Positions 11,701-23,569 of a stretch of DNA of 64,000 nucleotides are shown piece by piece. Within the stretch, counting starts at the first letter, position 1. Every line of letters starts with the position of its first letter. Source of the stretch: Apostichopus japonicus (lineage: Eukaryota; Echinodermata; Holothuroidea; Aspidochirotida; Stichopodidae); the NCBI RefSeq assembly GCF_037975245.1, contig NC_092580.1, positions 31,362,001 through 31,426,000 of the forward strand, read 5' to 3'. The notes below the pieces were generated by a model. That model was not told the origin of the DNA and did not search any database. It saw only the letters and a program-made list of their open reading frames with translations. The position numbers and the translations under genes were made by a program.

Positions 11701-13870
11701 TTAATGGTTTCGGGTTTGTATGTGTTGGTTTGTATACCTCTTACATTTTATTATTTTTATTTTTGTTTTGTTTTTTCAACTAGAAGACAACCTCCCCTTG
11801 TGTATAGCTTGCATCGGGGCCCATGGTACGTTAACCTAAATAGCATACCTGGAAATATGAAAAAGAGAATAATGTGCTCTCAATTTCATAATATTATTTT
11901 TTATAAAAGAAGGCTGTTAAAAGGAAGCCATGTCACATAAAGTTTCCCGAACCCGATCTGGTTATTGGTGCAACGTCCTGTATGAATGGCATGTTTTGAG
12001 CTCGATCCATATGTCAAATGTGTAACATGAAAAAAATCACTATCCTTCTTTTCCTGAATAATATGAACAAATTCAGAATTTTAAATATCTCACCAACGGA
12101 AGCAAGTTATATGAGGAGGGGAATGACATATGTTCTGGGCCCTACTTTCTATATTTGCTCTATATTAAAACATGTTTTAAATACACTGTATTATTTCAGC
12201 TTTATAGTTGCATTGGTCTATTTACCTTGTTACTTCAGAAAAAAAAATATTCGAGTTTACATAAAAACTGTCTTTTTGTATTAATTTTTGCGCCCTGTAG
12301 AAACCAAAAGAAATTTATCATTCCTTTGACTCATTTGTGAGAGTAGACTAGATAACTCTCAACTTTTAATTTAAAATAGATTTTTCAAAATAGATTTGAC
12401 CACTGCTTACAAGAAAAGTTGAGTGATAAGTTACGTTTTAGCCAACACAAGAGAAGATTCACATTTATATGTTTAGTGGTGAAGTTGCATACAATTTCTA
12501 ATTTTGACGTTTTCCAGATATTGGAGATCGAAGTTGTCATATTTTGTACCAGAATGAAACTGAATTTACCTCTGAACATTCATAAATTCAAAGTCTATGA
12601 ATTAGAAATTGTTAAGTTACCTTTAACTTTTAAAGATTGACTTTGGACGTAATTTTAGTTTTCATGCATTATAGCCCAAGGAAAGACTGCTTGTAATGTT
12701 TCTATAACTGTTTGGGTTGTTAAAATATTCAGCTTTAAAATATGCTATAAAATGTCTGGAATGCTCCTTTAAGGCTCAATTTAATGATGACGTCGGTTCT
12801 TCGGTGCAGTCCTAAATGTTAATGTTAATCCATTGTATTGTTAATTACTAATGCTCTTTGAACTTTACTATCGTAAACAAAAGAGCGTGCAACTCGAGTT
12901 TGTCCTGCATTGTAAAACGTGTTATTTGTGGCTATTACAGTGTTTTATGTCTTCAGATGTTTAAAGTGTCATTTCACCGAAATAAAAAGCGGTATAGAAA
13001 TAAAACCGGGATTGAAAGTAGTAAGTTTCTTAACGGTGTGCATCAGTCAAAAATCATTGTGGAAAGCCTTAAGCCATCCTTGAATTTCTGAACAAGAAGC
13101 ACGGCTAGGAGACCCCCAACTGCACCTCAAAATGATGTAGAGCGAGTGTAAATATAACTTGAACGGTATGTTTTGGATCACTTGGAAACATGACAAGTCT
13201 TTTGAAAATACCTCCAAACTTTAACGTCAACTGTCCATAAATAATATGTCAGAAATGGTTAAAATCCCGGTTTTTTACCAAGGAAGATCACGTCGCCCCA
13301 GTCTCAATTGTGATCATGAGTGGGGATCTTGTTTTCCCGTTCGCCACTGTACAGTTCAATCGGTTCCCATGGTTTCATTATTCTGAGCTGGTTGATCGTC
13401 CCGCAAGATAAATCAAACCTGAACTATATACACAATAAGTCTCTGCTTGAGACACAGACATAGGAGGCTTTAAAATTGTCTGGATTCATATATATACCTG
13501 CGTCCTGTATATTAATAAACTTGATATTGTATCTGGTTGCACCGATCAATGAATCTCATTATGTTGACAGCGTCTTTGGATGCAACAATCAAGAATTAAG
13601 GATGACTATTTTTGCATCGTATATTTGGTTTGGAAATTGATGAATCTAATTATGTCTATATCTTAGCACGTGTTTGGCGTACACAAATCTCATTATGTTG
13701 ACATCTTATTTGGCTGCAGCAATCAAGTTAGGATTACCATGGTTACATTTTTTTTCATTATTCATGATTCGTATTATCTTCAAATCGCACCCTCATTATT
13801 ATGACATCGTATTTAGCTGCAACATTCAAGTTAACGACTACCGTGGTTTATTTGGCTTCAACAATCGTTC
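8770..13870. other. Long stretch without a recognised gene
   Basis: AT-rich DNA with a CA-rich patch (about 9464-9500), an imperfect repeat around TTTGACAGATATGAAA (about 9700-9900) and a C-rich run at about 10350-10372. At 10286 a CAGTGGTGTTGCCAAGGGGG word resembles the ends of common hAT-like repeats. ORFs up to about 100 codons are present on both strands but show no splice or promoter support. It probably separates gene A from the gene starting at 16.7 kb. Confidence 0.3.
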
Positions 13871-13878
13871 ATTTAAAA

Positions 13879-13989
<111 letters not shown>

Positions 13990-14490
13990 CGGCTTCCACA
14001 TCATTATTGGAACATTCATGTTCCATTCACCTCAGTTTGTCGTGTTTATTTCAAACCGAGGCTCCACGGTTAAAACGTTTTATTACAATCTGTCGATAAC
14101 AACCTTCCCAACTCAATCTTTATGTTTCTTTTCCAAGACGGTTTAAATAAATCCATTGTAAAATAACGATTTTGACTCAAAAGAGACCTAATATTCTGTT
14201 TCTTTCCCAAACCACAGCATATCGATTTAGCAAATAAATAAATCAAGTTAGACCTTCATTGGGCCCATACCCTGGATAAAACATTATTCAAGATTTTGCT
14301 TCCGTGGGAACTAACAGTTTTAAAAGTACAGCTACCATAGTAAGGATGGCAATCGATTTACTGTCTAGCTGGGGAAAAAGAGATTTAAGGAAAAGATTAA
14401 ACAGAAGATGATGAAGAATAAACCACAATCTTTGCACAGTTTGTTAGTTTTTATTTCTACGCTTATTTTTATAACGTATAAATAGATATG

Positions 14491-14491
<1 letters not shown>

Positions 14492-14541
<50 letters not shown>
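14492..14541. repeat. (AT)n microsatellite, about 50 bp
   Basis: A pure AT alternation immediately followed by AGGCCTATATATCG. Confidence 0.95.
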
Positions 14542-14543
<2 letters not shown>

Positions 14544-14630
14544 CCTATATATCGAGAGAAAGGTTGGATCTCGGGTGAGATACAAAAATTTAATTAAGTG
14601 GGTGATCGGAAGTAAAACAGCTAATGTTTG

Positions 14631-14714
14631 GGTTTTGGAGAGCTTTCGAGCAACCTAGCTCTTCTTCAGTGCATGGTCACCGAAAGTTCGGTGACCATGC
14701 ACTGAAGAAGAGCT
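14631..14714 (-). mobile_element. Penelope-like element end hairpin, head-to-head copies
   Basis: On the minus strand CTGAAGA (14669-14663) is followed by a short stem, GAGC paired with GCTC, and then GAAA, so the layout is CTGANGA, stem, GAAA. Similar hairpins recur in this window at 15656-15695 and 35206-35236. From my knowledge of repeat families this resembles the ends of Penelope-like elements, some of which carry hammerhead ribozymes. An extra unpaired A before the stem departs from the canonical hammerhead. The right half repeats the same motif in opposite orientation but lacks the GCTCGAAA part. Confidence 0.4.
14657..14714. repeat. Near-perfect 58-bp palindrome
   Basis: Two 28-base arms, beginning AGCTCTTCTTCAGTGCATGG and continuing to the centre, are exact reverse complements separated by only two bases (AG). 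Such a palindrome can extrude as a cruciform and is prone to assembly and replication errors. Confidence 0.9.
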
Positions 14715-14929
14715 GGAGCACATTTAAAAGCCGTGTTGGGTAACTGAACACATTCACTTTATTTCTCCCTATACTTGAATCTTCCAAAGTAAATAAATAT
14801 ATAAAAAAATAGTAAAAACTACTAATCTCATAGCACATGAAATGTTGGAGCTCCCTTATGAGATACACGTGTCATAATGAGCCTGATAGGTCTAGCACCT
14901 ATACGACATTAGTCACTAAGCCTTGGGTC

Positions 14930-15600
14930 GGGGAACTTTCATATTGTGTCCCCACCCTTCAGAAAGTGGGGGACATGCCCCCCCCCCTGTATGTAGGTAT
15001 TTCATCATTCAGCACCATGCCTGTATCATCCTCACAGGATTTAAAAATCCCTTTTGAAATAATTTTTCTGCATGAAATCACTCATTTTAGTTGAGCAGGT
15101 TGGCACCCTAATGTCAAACTTAGTATAGTATTACATTAGAAGTACCATGAATTAAGTTAACATGTAACCCCTTTGATAGAAATCAACGGTAATACACACA
15201 CATACATTAATCTGTGTATAGGCACCTGATGAATAGAAAAGATTATTCTGTCCGCATGTAATTTACTCGGGTTGGTAAGGATGGATCTGTTTAAAATCGA
15301 TCCTTACGACCAATTTCGAAACTTTGGCATATAATATAATAAAACTGAGAATGAGAATGAGTGGAAAGTATGGCGGTATAACAAAATAAGTATGCGAAAA
15401 AGATCAGACACGTGTGTGCATTCCTCCTGTTTACAACTAGCGCCATCTATTCTTGTCGCAGCAGGGGGTGTATGGGGTCGGACTAACAATGACCTTCACG
15501 ACAAGAGTTAACTGGCTTCATTATGCGCTCACAAATGTCCTTCATAAAATATCTTCAGAGAGAGAGATAAACTTGACTTTAACTTTTAACAAACACCTTA
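14930..15600. other. No gene recognised
   Basis: AT-rich with C-runs near 14980. Nothing here has clear splice sites or an RNA-gene signature. Confidence 0.3.
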
Positions 15601-15653
15601 TCTAGGGCTACTACAAAAACACCTGTGTATGTAAATATATAACAAACCCGATG

Positions 15654-15695
15654 GTCTGACGTTTCGATTCCAATAGAGGCTTCTTCAAGCTTCAA
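15654..15695 (-). mobile_element. Penelope-like end hairpin, degenerate copy
   Basis: On the minus strand TTGAAGAAGCC leads through TCTATTGG to CGAAACGTCAGACC, the same TGANGAAG, stem, CGAAA layout as the copies at 14.6 kb and 35.2 kb. The stem is short (CC with GG). No reverse-transcriptase or GIY-YIG coding remnant was found beside it, so this would be a truncated end. Confidence 0.35.
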
Positions 15696-16044
15696 CAACT
15701 CATCGTCATGGGGAACATAGCCAACGAACGGCAATGTCTCCAAGTTCAAGTTGTAACAGCGAGGATCGACGTATAGAGTAATGCGGGTATCTCATCATTA
15801 ATGACCACCGACAGCCTACCCACAAGATCACATATTAAACAGAGATATTAACCGATTTTTGGAAGACAATCCTCTATAAGAGGTCATACAACCCAGCCCC
15901 TTTCACCTTCCATCCCCTTCCAGTCCATTTGTTCCGTCCCATTCTCCACCAGTCTCTAGCCCGTCTTTCCTCTTCGCGTTATGCTTTGTTACACCCTGAC
16001 CAATATCTTCTCAAAGAGGGTCCGACCAATATAAAATAAGTCTA

Positions 16045-16376
16045 CAAGGGCGTAGGAACCGGGGGGCTGGGGGAGCCAGCCCCCAGTTAAAAATATGGAG
16101 GGGCGGAAGTATCATTCCGCCCCCCCCCCGCTTCGCAAGCCAGAAAACCCCTTTTTCATTTCCAAATGAGAAAAAAATCTCATTTGGAGCACCAAATTGC
16201 ATCTAAGGCCAGGTGAAAATGCAAAATTATATACAAAATGGAGTGGGTGGGTTGAAGTGTGCTATATTGCACCAAATTGTATCTGAGGCCACCTGGAAAT
16301 GCAAAAAAATTCCAAAGACCGGCCATCAGTCTTCAGCCCCCCCCCCCCCACTCAAAAGTACCTTCCTACGCCACTG
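16045..16376. mobile_element. hAT-like MITE
   Basis: The right end reads CCTTCCTACGCCACTG and the left end CAAGGGCGTAGGAACC. These are imperfect terminal inverted repeats of the CAGTGGCGTAGG type, common in hAT-derived non-autonomous elements. Long G and C runs and AAATTGCATCT and CACCAAATTG repeats fill the interior. AAATAAG occurs outside both ends (16034-16040 and 16377-16383), a possible target duplication with four extra bases on the left. Confidence 0.6.
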
Positions 16377-16697
16377 AAATAAGAAATAATTATCTTTTAA
16401 TTAATGAAAACACATAACAAGTTGGGATGCACGATAGATTTTGAAGTAGGTCTAGTTCAATTTGTATGGGTTCACCGGTTTTTGGCAGGTTGCAAAAACT
16501 TGACGTTCGCTTCGGCAAAAGAACGCCTTCATAATTTGGCACCGAACACAACAATGCAGAGACAAATATTAGCTTATTTCTGTGATGAAGACACGGCTCT
16601 GGAAACAATATAAGAAGGGCGCCATCGCTCTTTTAGAATTTGAATTTGTAAACATGCAATTGTTGCCAATCGGAGGCAAAGTTCAAATCAGATGCCA

Positions 16698-16705
16698 GCG
16701 CCAAA
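16698..16705 (+). promoter_or_regulatory. E2F-type site upstream of gene B
   Basis: GCGCCAAA is the reverse complement of the E2F consensus TTTGGCGC. It lies 16 bases before the ATG at 16721, near other GC-rich words (GGCGCC at 16619). It suggests cell-cycle-linked transcription of gene B. The transcription start is not visible and the site could lie inside the 5' UTR. Confidence 0.4.
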
Positions 16706-16720
16706 TAATTTTCTATAAAA

Positions 16721-17067
16721 ATGAAGGGGTTTTCTTCAGATAAAATAGAAGGCGTAAGCCCTCGACGGTCTCCCCGTCTTGCAAGCAAGAGGAGAGCTTC
16801 GATGTCTGTAGTTGATGATCCCAATCAGCGTTTTGGCACTTTTGGAATACGAAGAAACATGACCAAACGAGTGAAACCTAGTGTTAAGAAAATATCAAGA
16901 GGAAGTTTGTTAGGAGAGACAAGTAACGTTAGACCTTTCGATTTCGCAAGCAGTGCTAAGAAAACCCAACTGCAGAAAGAAGAGAGAAACTACCACCAGA
17001 GTAACGTGAAGCGAAAACCGCCAAGAGATCATCAATTTAAAAAGCCCCAGTTGAGATCAAAAAAGAA
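16721..17067 (+). CDS. First coding exon of gene B, basic nuclear-type N-terminus
   Basis: The ATG (context AAAAATGAAG) has an in-frame TAA six codons upstream, so it is the first usable start. The exon gives 115 codons plus two bases and ends at AA|GTAGGC just before an in-frame TAG. The product is strongly basic and Ser-rich: SPRRSPRLASKRR at about residues 13-25, then many Lys and Arg clusters ending LRSKK. SPRRSPRL-like motifs occur in chromatin and cell-cycle proteins such as sororin, but no homologous domain was seen. The phase-2 end matches the exon at 18715. Likely nuclear and disordered; function unknown. Confidence 0.7.
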
Positions 17068-18714
17068 GTAGGCTATCCAGGGTTCTCCAGAAGAATACTC
17101 CAGGCTAAATAGGCCTAGGCTAAGCCTATTTATGGTAGCATACGCCTATTAAAAGCCCCATTGACTTACACACTAAATCACACAAGTAATGTGTTCCTCT
17201 AATTTAGTCTAGATCGAAGTTCTCACTAGCAAAACGTTACCCATCACTGGATAGCTGACAAGTTGGTCATTCATTGCACCATCAATTTTCCGTATCATGA
17301 CCATGCAGATATTTTGCTATGAAGTATGAGAGCCTGAAGTTTTTGTACCACATGTACTTCCATTCATTCCCTTCAAGTTTCAACATGCATTCCACAAAAA
17401 TACAGATCTTGAAAGATAACATATTAGATGTTCTCCTACAGCTTTTTGTCACCTTTCCTGAAGGAGAACACTCAAGCGGATAGATATAGACTCTTACAGG
17501 AGTACATTCAACCTTATGAATCACATTTACAAAAGTTAGACAATCTTAGAACTTAATCTAACTTGAGGCCAAATCAAGGCCCATAGCCTATCTATTCCTG
17601 TTAGGGATAGCCTTATAGTTATACACACAGGTGTCAAGTACGTTGACTTACTATACTTCTAGTACAACTAGCCTATACTGCATGATGGGTCCAATTATGA
17701 CACAGTTTGTAGAGGCTGGGTGGGAGAGAGACAGTCAAAGAAGACATGACACCACTGGAGTCAGAGCTGAACTGCCTTGTATTTTACTTTACATGCTACA
17801 CTCGGTGTACTGTACCAGTAGCACTACATTCTATATACATTACAACAAGGCATGAGAACAATAGACAATTACATAACACACATTCCACATACAGATGTAC
17901 CTCTAGAAGTTAATAGGCCAAGGTGTAAGTCTTTTCGTAAAACAGGCGGAATGTGTTCAGAATTCACTTTGATGATCTTAAATGAGTTAAAACACTATCC
18001 TTTGTTTTAATGTAAATATAACAAGAACAATAAAGTTCTAGAAAGAATATAGGGATATTTATTTAATATATGACCTGTTCCCATTCGTAACAATGCTGCA
18101 GATTATTGTGTTGATGGAAAACACATTGCAAGTGCAATACCTGTTTTGTTACATTACATATCTGTAAACTGAAATTTACAAAATAAAAAGTACTGGAGCC
18201 TTGACTTAAAACTCATAGCTTAGGAATATATGAAATAGGTCTTTGGCTCAAAAAATTTCTTGTTTTAAGCTCTCCATTCTTATTACATAGTTAGACCTAG
18301 GCCAGGATTTCTACCTTCTTTAGTCTTTGGCTATGCTTCAATAAAGGTGTGAATTGTTCACTGTCATGTAAATTGTGGACTTTTTGATAAAGATTTCATC
18401 AGGGTCTGTGAGTTATCTCTGGTAAAAATAACGCAAAACATCTTTTATGAAGTGAGGTTTACCATTGCGTCAAAGGAAAATCTACTTTGTTCACTCACTC
18501 GTCACCTGTTTTTATGTACATGCTGAATGTGCATTAGCTAGAAAAAGACATTAATTGATTGTATTTAATTATGAAAATATTGATGGCCAGCACATAGAAT
18601 AACATGAAATGAGTTTTTCAAAGATTCTGTGCCTCCCGTCTCAATTTTTTTCCTGAATATATATATCATATTGCATCCACTTGACAGAATTCACTTGTTG
18701 TATTTTTTTCCCAG
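17068..18714 (+). other. Intron 1 of gene B
   Basis: A GTAGGC donor and a TTTTTTTCCCAG acceptor bound 1,647 bases of AT-rich DNA. No other gene or mobile element was recognised inside it. Confidence 0.55.
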
Positions 18715-18811
18715 TTCAAGGCAGAAACCTGCAGATTTTTCAACATTAACTCATTCCGTTTCTACCTGTGGGTTGAATCAAGTCGGCCTCAACTCAATGA
18801 CAAGTGAAAAG
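18715..18811 (+). CDS. Exon 2 of gene B
   Basis: A strong acceptor (TATTTTTTTCCCAG) opens the exon. The first base completes the split codon from exon 1, then 32 codons follow (SRQKPADFSTLTHSVS at the start, MTSEK at the end). It closes in phase 0 at AAG|GTTTGA, followed at once by an in-frame TGA in the intron. The composition, Ser/Thr-rich and polar, continues the disordered character of exon 1. Confidence 0.6.
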
Positions 18812-19257
18812 GTTTGATCAAACTTTTAAATCAGATCATATCAAATGTGAGAGTGAATTGTCCTTTCTTTGAATAATGAAGTATTCATTTTAATAATTGC
18901 ATTTTAAATAATATTGCCACTTAAAATGACGATTTTTAGGTCTTACATTGGAAATGCACAGGTAATGCTTCCAGTAAATATTGTCCAGAGGTGTTCAGTT
19001 TTAGATATCACTGTAAACTCTTGTCATTTGAATTACTGATTTTTAGCCAAATGAGTCCAAAAGCAAATTATACTTCTAAATATTTTGCTAAGGTAGTCCT
19101 TATTTCTTTAGTTTGTCTGCATGGCAATATCAATCTTTTTGACAAGTCTGAAGATGTTTAACGGTACCTATAAGAACTTTCCTACCATCGATCTGGTTGT
19201 TCTTCAGTTGATCAGAAATTGATGGGGTTCAAAGTTCATTTTCTTGCAAGGATTTTT

Positions 19258-19490
19258 GTTTTCCTTCGATAACCTAGCAACCTTTCAAAGCTGTTCAATA
19301 CAGTAATGTCATGGGTTTCCATCGATAACCTGTCAACCTCTCAAAGCTGTTAAATACAGTAATGTCATGTTTTTACTTCGATAACCTTGCAACCTCTCAA
19401 AGCTTTTCAATACAGTAAATGTCATGTTTTTACTTCGATAACCTTGCAACCCCTCAAAGCTGTTCAACACAGTTATGTCATGTTTTTTTC
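19258..19490. repeat. Minisatellite of about 61 bp, four copies, in intron 2 of gene B
   Basis: Each unit contains TTCGATAACCTTGCAACC, then CTCAAAGCTGTTCAATACAG and TAATGTCATGTTTTTAC, with small changes. The array ends about 160 bases before the exon 3 acceptor. Confidence 0.9.
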
Positions 19491-19648
19491 CAAAGTTTGA
19501 GACCATGATGATAACAGTATGGCTTTGGTATATAGCATATCATTAGCTGAGTAGGTGGGATCTTAATGCAGTAAAGGTATCATATATGGAGGATACACAC
19601 TTTAGTCACATCATGCTAGCGTTTCTCTTAATTCTAACCTAACTGCAG

Positions 19649-19750
19649 AGACACTCTCGTAAGAGGAAGGCTAAGGATGAATGCTTCGATTTTGAGTTGG
19701 ATGAAGTCGATCTTCCGGGATTATCGGGGAGTAACAGCAGCGGCTCGCTG
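19649..19750 (+). CDS. Exon 3 of gene B
   Basis: Bounded by TAACTGCAG and CTG|GTAAGA, a strong donor, this exon is 102 bases in phase 0 at both ends. The peptide starts RHSRKRKAKDECFDFELDEV and ends in a Gly/Ser-rich tail (GSNSSGSL). The basic start resembles a nuclear localisation signal. Reading on past the donor gives a 136-codon ORF, but splicing is the better model. An alternative donor at GGGGA|GTAACA would end in phase 1, which would fit the start of the exon at 27380. Confidence 0.65.
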
Positions 19751-20467
19751 GTAAGAATGAAAATGAAAAAAAAAAACAACTTTGACATCAGTGAAATGGA
19801 TGTCATGGTGCAATTATCAATGTTACTTCCATTTGTTTCTCAGTACTCTGAAAGTCGTCTTGCAAGTTTGGTATTTTGTCTGCATCTAATGCTAGCTGGT
19901 ACCAACACTTTCAAGCTACTATTAACTCTTAATATTGGGAAGAGAAGGAAGGAATTAGTGAGAAGCCTAATGCAAAGTTTTATTGGAAACCGGTGCTCAT
20001 GTGTTAACAAAGCATTTGGTCTTCAGAGTCTTCAGAGGTTTAACTGTTCAAACCAAATGTATGGTTTACATCTGCAGTACAGAGAATCCTTTCTTGAGGA
20101 AGAATAGTGATCAGATGTTACACTTTGTATTTGTAAACCTTCTTTTCTCAGTCAGATCAGTCAAACAGAATGATAGTTTTGGAGAATGGGCTTGGCAATA
20201 TTGATCAAAGGCCTAAGAGAACAAATTTAGCAAGTTTTATCTAGATTGCTGTTAAGAATTTTTGGCAGAATTTTTTTTTTGGGTAATGCTAAGTTTTGTC
20301 CTTCATGTTGTTGAATATTACAAGCTCTGCACATATTCCTTTAATTTCTGCAGTTATCAATGTCATCAGATTTGGCAAACAAAACGTGACATAAATTCTT
20401 TTTAAATAAATAAACAACAGAAAGTTAACTGGGAAATTATTAACAATGGAAAAGTCTAGAACTTTTT

Positions 20468-20540
20468 GGCTAGAAATGGGAGTCCAACCAGTGTCTTTAG
20501 GGCTAAAAACCCAGTGCTCTACCAATTGAGCTATCTAGCC
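20468..20540 (-). pseudogene. tRNA-like sequence (pseudogene or SINE head)
   Basis: On the minus strand the 73-base sequence has a perfect 7-bp acceptor stem (GGCTAGA with TCTAGCC), an intact A box-like TAGCTCAATTGGTAGAGC, an anticodon loop TTTTTAG with a UUU (Lys) anticodon position, and a B box-like GGTTGGACTCCC. The anticodon and T stems have mismatches and the B box has lost the TTCGA core. A decayed tRNA-Lys or a tRNA-derived repeat is likely; a functional tRNA is unlikely. Confidence 0.6.
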
Positions 20541-22181
20541 ATTAGCTAGATAGATAGATAGCTAGATAGTTCAAACCCCTACATGGCCATTTCCAGGGAA
20601 TAATTGATCTAGTAACGTATTGCAAATTGCTATGCAAACTATATATGTATATACAGAAATACACATAGTCCATAGTATTTTATGAGACAAAATTCTGAGC
20701 CTTCAATACTGTTACACAAAATCGGAACAATAAATTATTTCCCTGATTGTATCGTTGGGGGCGCCAGTCAGAAGTTATAGTTCCTCGAATACTGTGTTAC
20801 GAGAGATCACACTGTATAGTTTTGATTCGATACAACCCAGAAAGCAGGCAGCAGGGTACACATCCGAAGTGAATTTTTTAATTTTTTTCTGGTTCGAATC
20901 CCATTCTAATAAGATATTTCCTTGTTCTTTTCCATTAGAATCCTTTTGATGGATGTGTCGAAAATGACAAATTTTTCAGAAATAGAAACACAAAAATTGT
21001 GAAATTTCAAGTACTGTACAGTATTGCAGTACCTATCACATTGATGTTTTAAGCCTATTGTCAGAAGGACTTTTTATTCAGAGTTTGTTGCTCTATAGAT
21101 GGGTTTCCATATCAAAGAATGTTGTTTCAATTTAAACTCAGTCAGTCACCCTAATCTACAGTTAATGTATGAAAAGTTTCCTTTTGTTTGTTTCATTTCG
21201 ATAATGAAAACCTCTCCAACGTTCAGATGATGACAAGAGTGACACTAAGGAAGTGTTTCGTTGAAAGTGAAAATCATGACTGAAAGTTTTAAATGATTTT
21301 ACTATTTAGTAGAGAGCACACTTGAGCTAGGATAACTGTTTACCATTGACCCTTCAATGTAGTTTGTACTGCTGAATGATTGCTGCAGTAATTCACAAAG
21401 CTTACAGACTCCTAATAATCTATGAATGCAGACGTATGTTATCATCAGGTAATGCGATGTAGCGATGCAGTTGGACTTGTTATAAAGCTTATAAATGCAA
21501 GAGCCAGCAAAAATGACCATTGTGTCACCTGCCTTGATATTTAGGCTAGGCTCTCTCTCTCTGTATGAAATTGTATTGAAAGTGTACAGCAATCTTGAAT
21601 GGCACCGCGACCTACCATCGACCAGGGAATATCTTATCTGGTTTAGCATAGCAGAATGATGGCCAAGCAAAATGCTAAATAAATGTAACAGATGTAATTG
21701 TAGTGTTTGTAGATTACAGGTTCTTACTAAGCACTCCCCTCACGATTTCAAAATGAAATTTTATCAACCTCAAATTTGCTCCAAACCCTTTTTGTACGAA
21801 ATCATACCCTAACTTGTAGTATCAGTTACATCAAGACTATTTGAAACACCGGCTGAAGGATTTGACGTGCTGTTACACATATCTAGTTGGCTGTAGGTAT
21901 AAGTAACAGCACCGCAAAATGGAGGTGATGTCGAGCTGTCGACTGTATAGCTTTAGTTGGATATAGCATGACAGGCACATCAAAATAAATGCAGGAGAGT
22001 AAAGCTTTGATCCCATCCAGGGTATAAAACATCAATTGTGCTGAGTATGCTCTTACAGTCTAGATGTCTATATTGTTATACCATACACAGGAAGGGAAAG
22101 CTATAGTCTAGTAGATATTTCACACTGGTTACATGTAAGCAAAAGGTCAAAGGGTTAAACTAAGATGCAACACATAAGATA

Positions 22182-22587
22182 AAGGCCCGGTCACACTATA
22201 CCGATTTTTTATCGGAATACTATCCGATTTTCCCGGAGGAATCGAAACAGCCTGTTTTTCGTTCGGGTCTTCTAGCCACAGTGATAAGGACCTGATTTGC
22301 TATCTGTTGAGCCATTCCGATGTGGAAAAGCCCTCTCCTAACTTTTGATATTGACTCCGTTTCCTTTTATCGGATAGCTATCCGATTTCTCTTCCGATTT
22401 TTATCGTTTTTCGATGTGACGTCACTTCAGAATGTAGTCAGTTTTAGAACCCCTCAGATTTGAAGTAGGTATTCGAATATTCCACTGCATTCATTAAATT
22501 CACTACTACAAACCTCACTCTTCGGCCTAAAATCGGAAAAATCGGACCGTATTCCGATAAAATATCGCTGCAGTGTGACCGGGCCTT
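22182..22587. mobile_element. MITE with long terminal inverted repeats, possible TA target duplication
   Basis: The left end AAGGCCCGGTCACACT and the right end AGTGTGACCGGGCCTT are inverted copies. The similarity continues inward through TTTTATCGGAATAC and CCGATTTT words. TA lies at both outer edges (22180-22181 and 22588-22589), consistent with a TA target site. The interior has no transposase frame and includes a GTGACGTCAC palindrome. Superfamily is not certain; TA targets fit Tc1/mariner-like and some other groups. Confidence 0.8.
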
Positions 22588-22659
22588 TAGGGTTAACTTG
22601 ACCAGAAGCCAGCATGACACAATAATATTAATTCTATGTGATGGAGAAACTTGAGGATA

Positions 22660-23265
22660 GTGGACGGTAGAATATGTTCATCAAGTGGGTAGAATATGTT
22701 CATCAGTTTGTGCCCTTCTTTGACTGCAGAATTAAACCAGCACCCCTATCCAGGTATACTAACCCCCTAACCCCTAGCCTACTGTATGTTGTAATTACTA
22801 TATGTTGTAATACATTACAACTCTTGGTTGTATACAGCCTCCCTGTAGTTTGTTGTTTCATTCATGATAATCATAAAGTTGTGAGTAAATTTACCAGAGT
22901 CATCGAAAGATAGTCTTTCTTTGACACCAAAAGTAGACGGGTAGCTTACTCTGTGTAATACAAAGGTTGTACACAGCCGTCATACACCTCATGTATCATA
23001 TATCTTGTCAGAAATTTCTAGGTACATTCATGTTGTTTCATAAAGCTGTGAGTCATTTTACCAGATTCATCGAAAGATGCCAAAGTTTGACACCAAAAGT
23101 AGACCAGTAGCTTCTCCATACCAGTAGTCTCTGTGTAATAGTAACTTGCTTGTATACAGCTTCCATATAACCCATGTATGTACATATATATATTTCCACA
23201 GTAGGTTTATATCTACCTTATTCATAAAGTGGTGACTAATTTCATGAACCCTAGAAATGATCAAA
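22660..23265. repeat. Tandem repeat of about 165-185 bp, about 2.5 copies
   Basis: Long units share CATCGAAAGAT, TTTGACACCAAAAGTAGAC, GTAGCTT, CTCTGTGTAATA and CATAAAG(T/C)TGTGAGT words. Copies begin near 22860 and 23036, with a partial copy near 23220. A short duplication of GTAGAATATGTTCATCA stands at the left edge. Confidence 0.7.
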
Positions 23266-23569
23266 GGTCATATTTATAATAACAACAAATCACAAGGCAA
23301 ACATGTCATACTGTACTCCTGTATTAGCAGCTGTATGAGGTATTGTAAGTCCAGTTTACACACAGGGTTTTGTTAATTGAAGGGGGGGAGGGTTCATTGG
23401 GGGAGGGGGAGGTTGTAAACCTCACAGACTAAGCTGTTACCAGTGTTATCTTAATCATCCATTAAGTTATATATAGCTTAAATGTTCAAATTTATAAATT
23501 TACTAATCTAAATCTGATTAAACGGTTGGTGTGTGTTCCTAATTTGTATTTTATGTAATATTGTTATTC

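Noticed and set aside
21302-21670. Minus-strand ORF of 122 codons
   Set aside because: Biased composition, inside a gene B intron, no promoter, splice or polyadenylation context.
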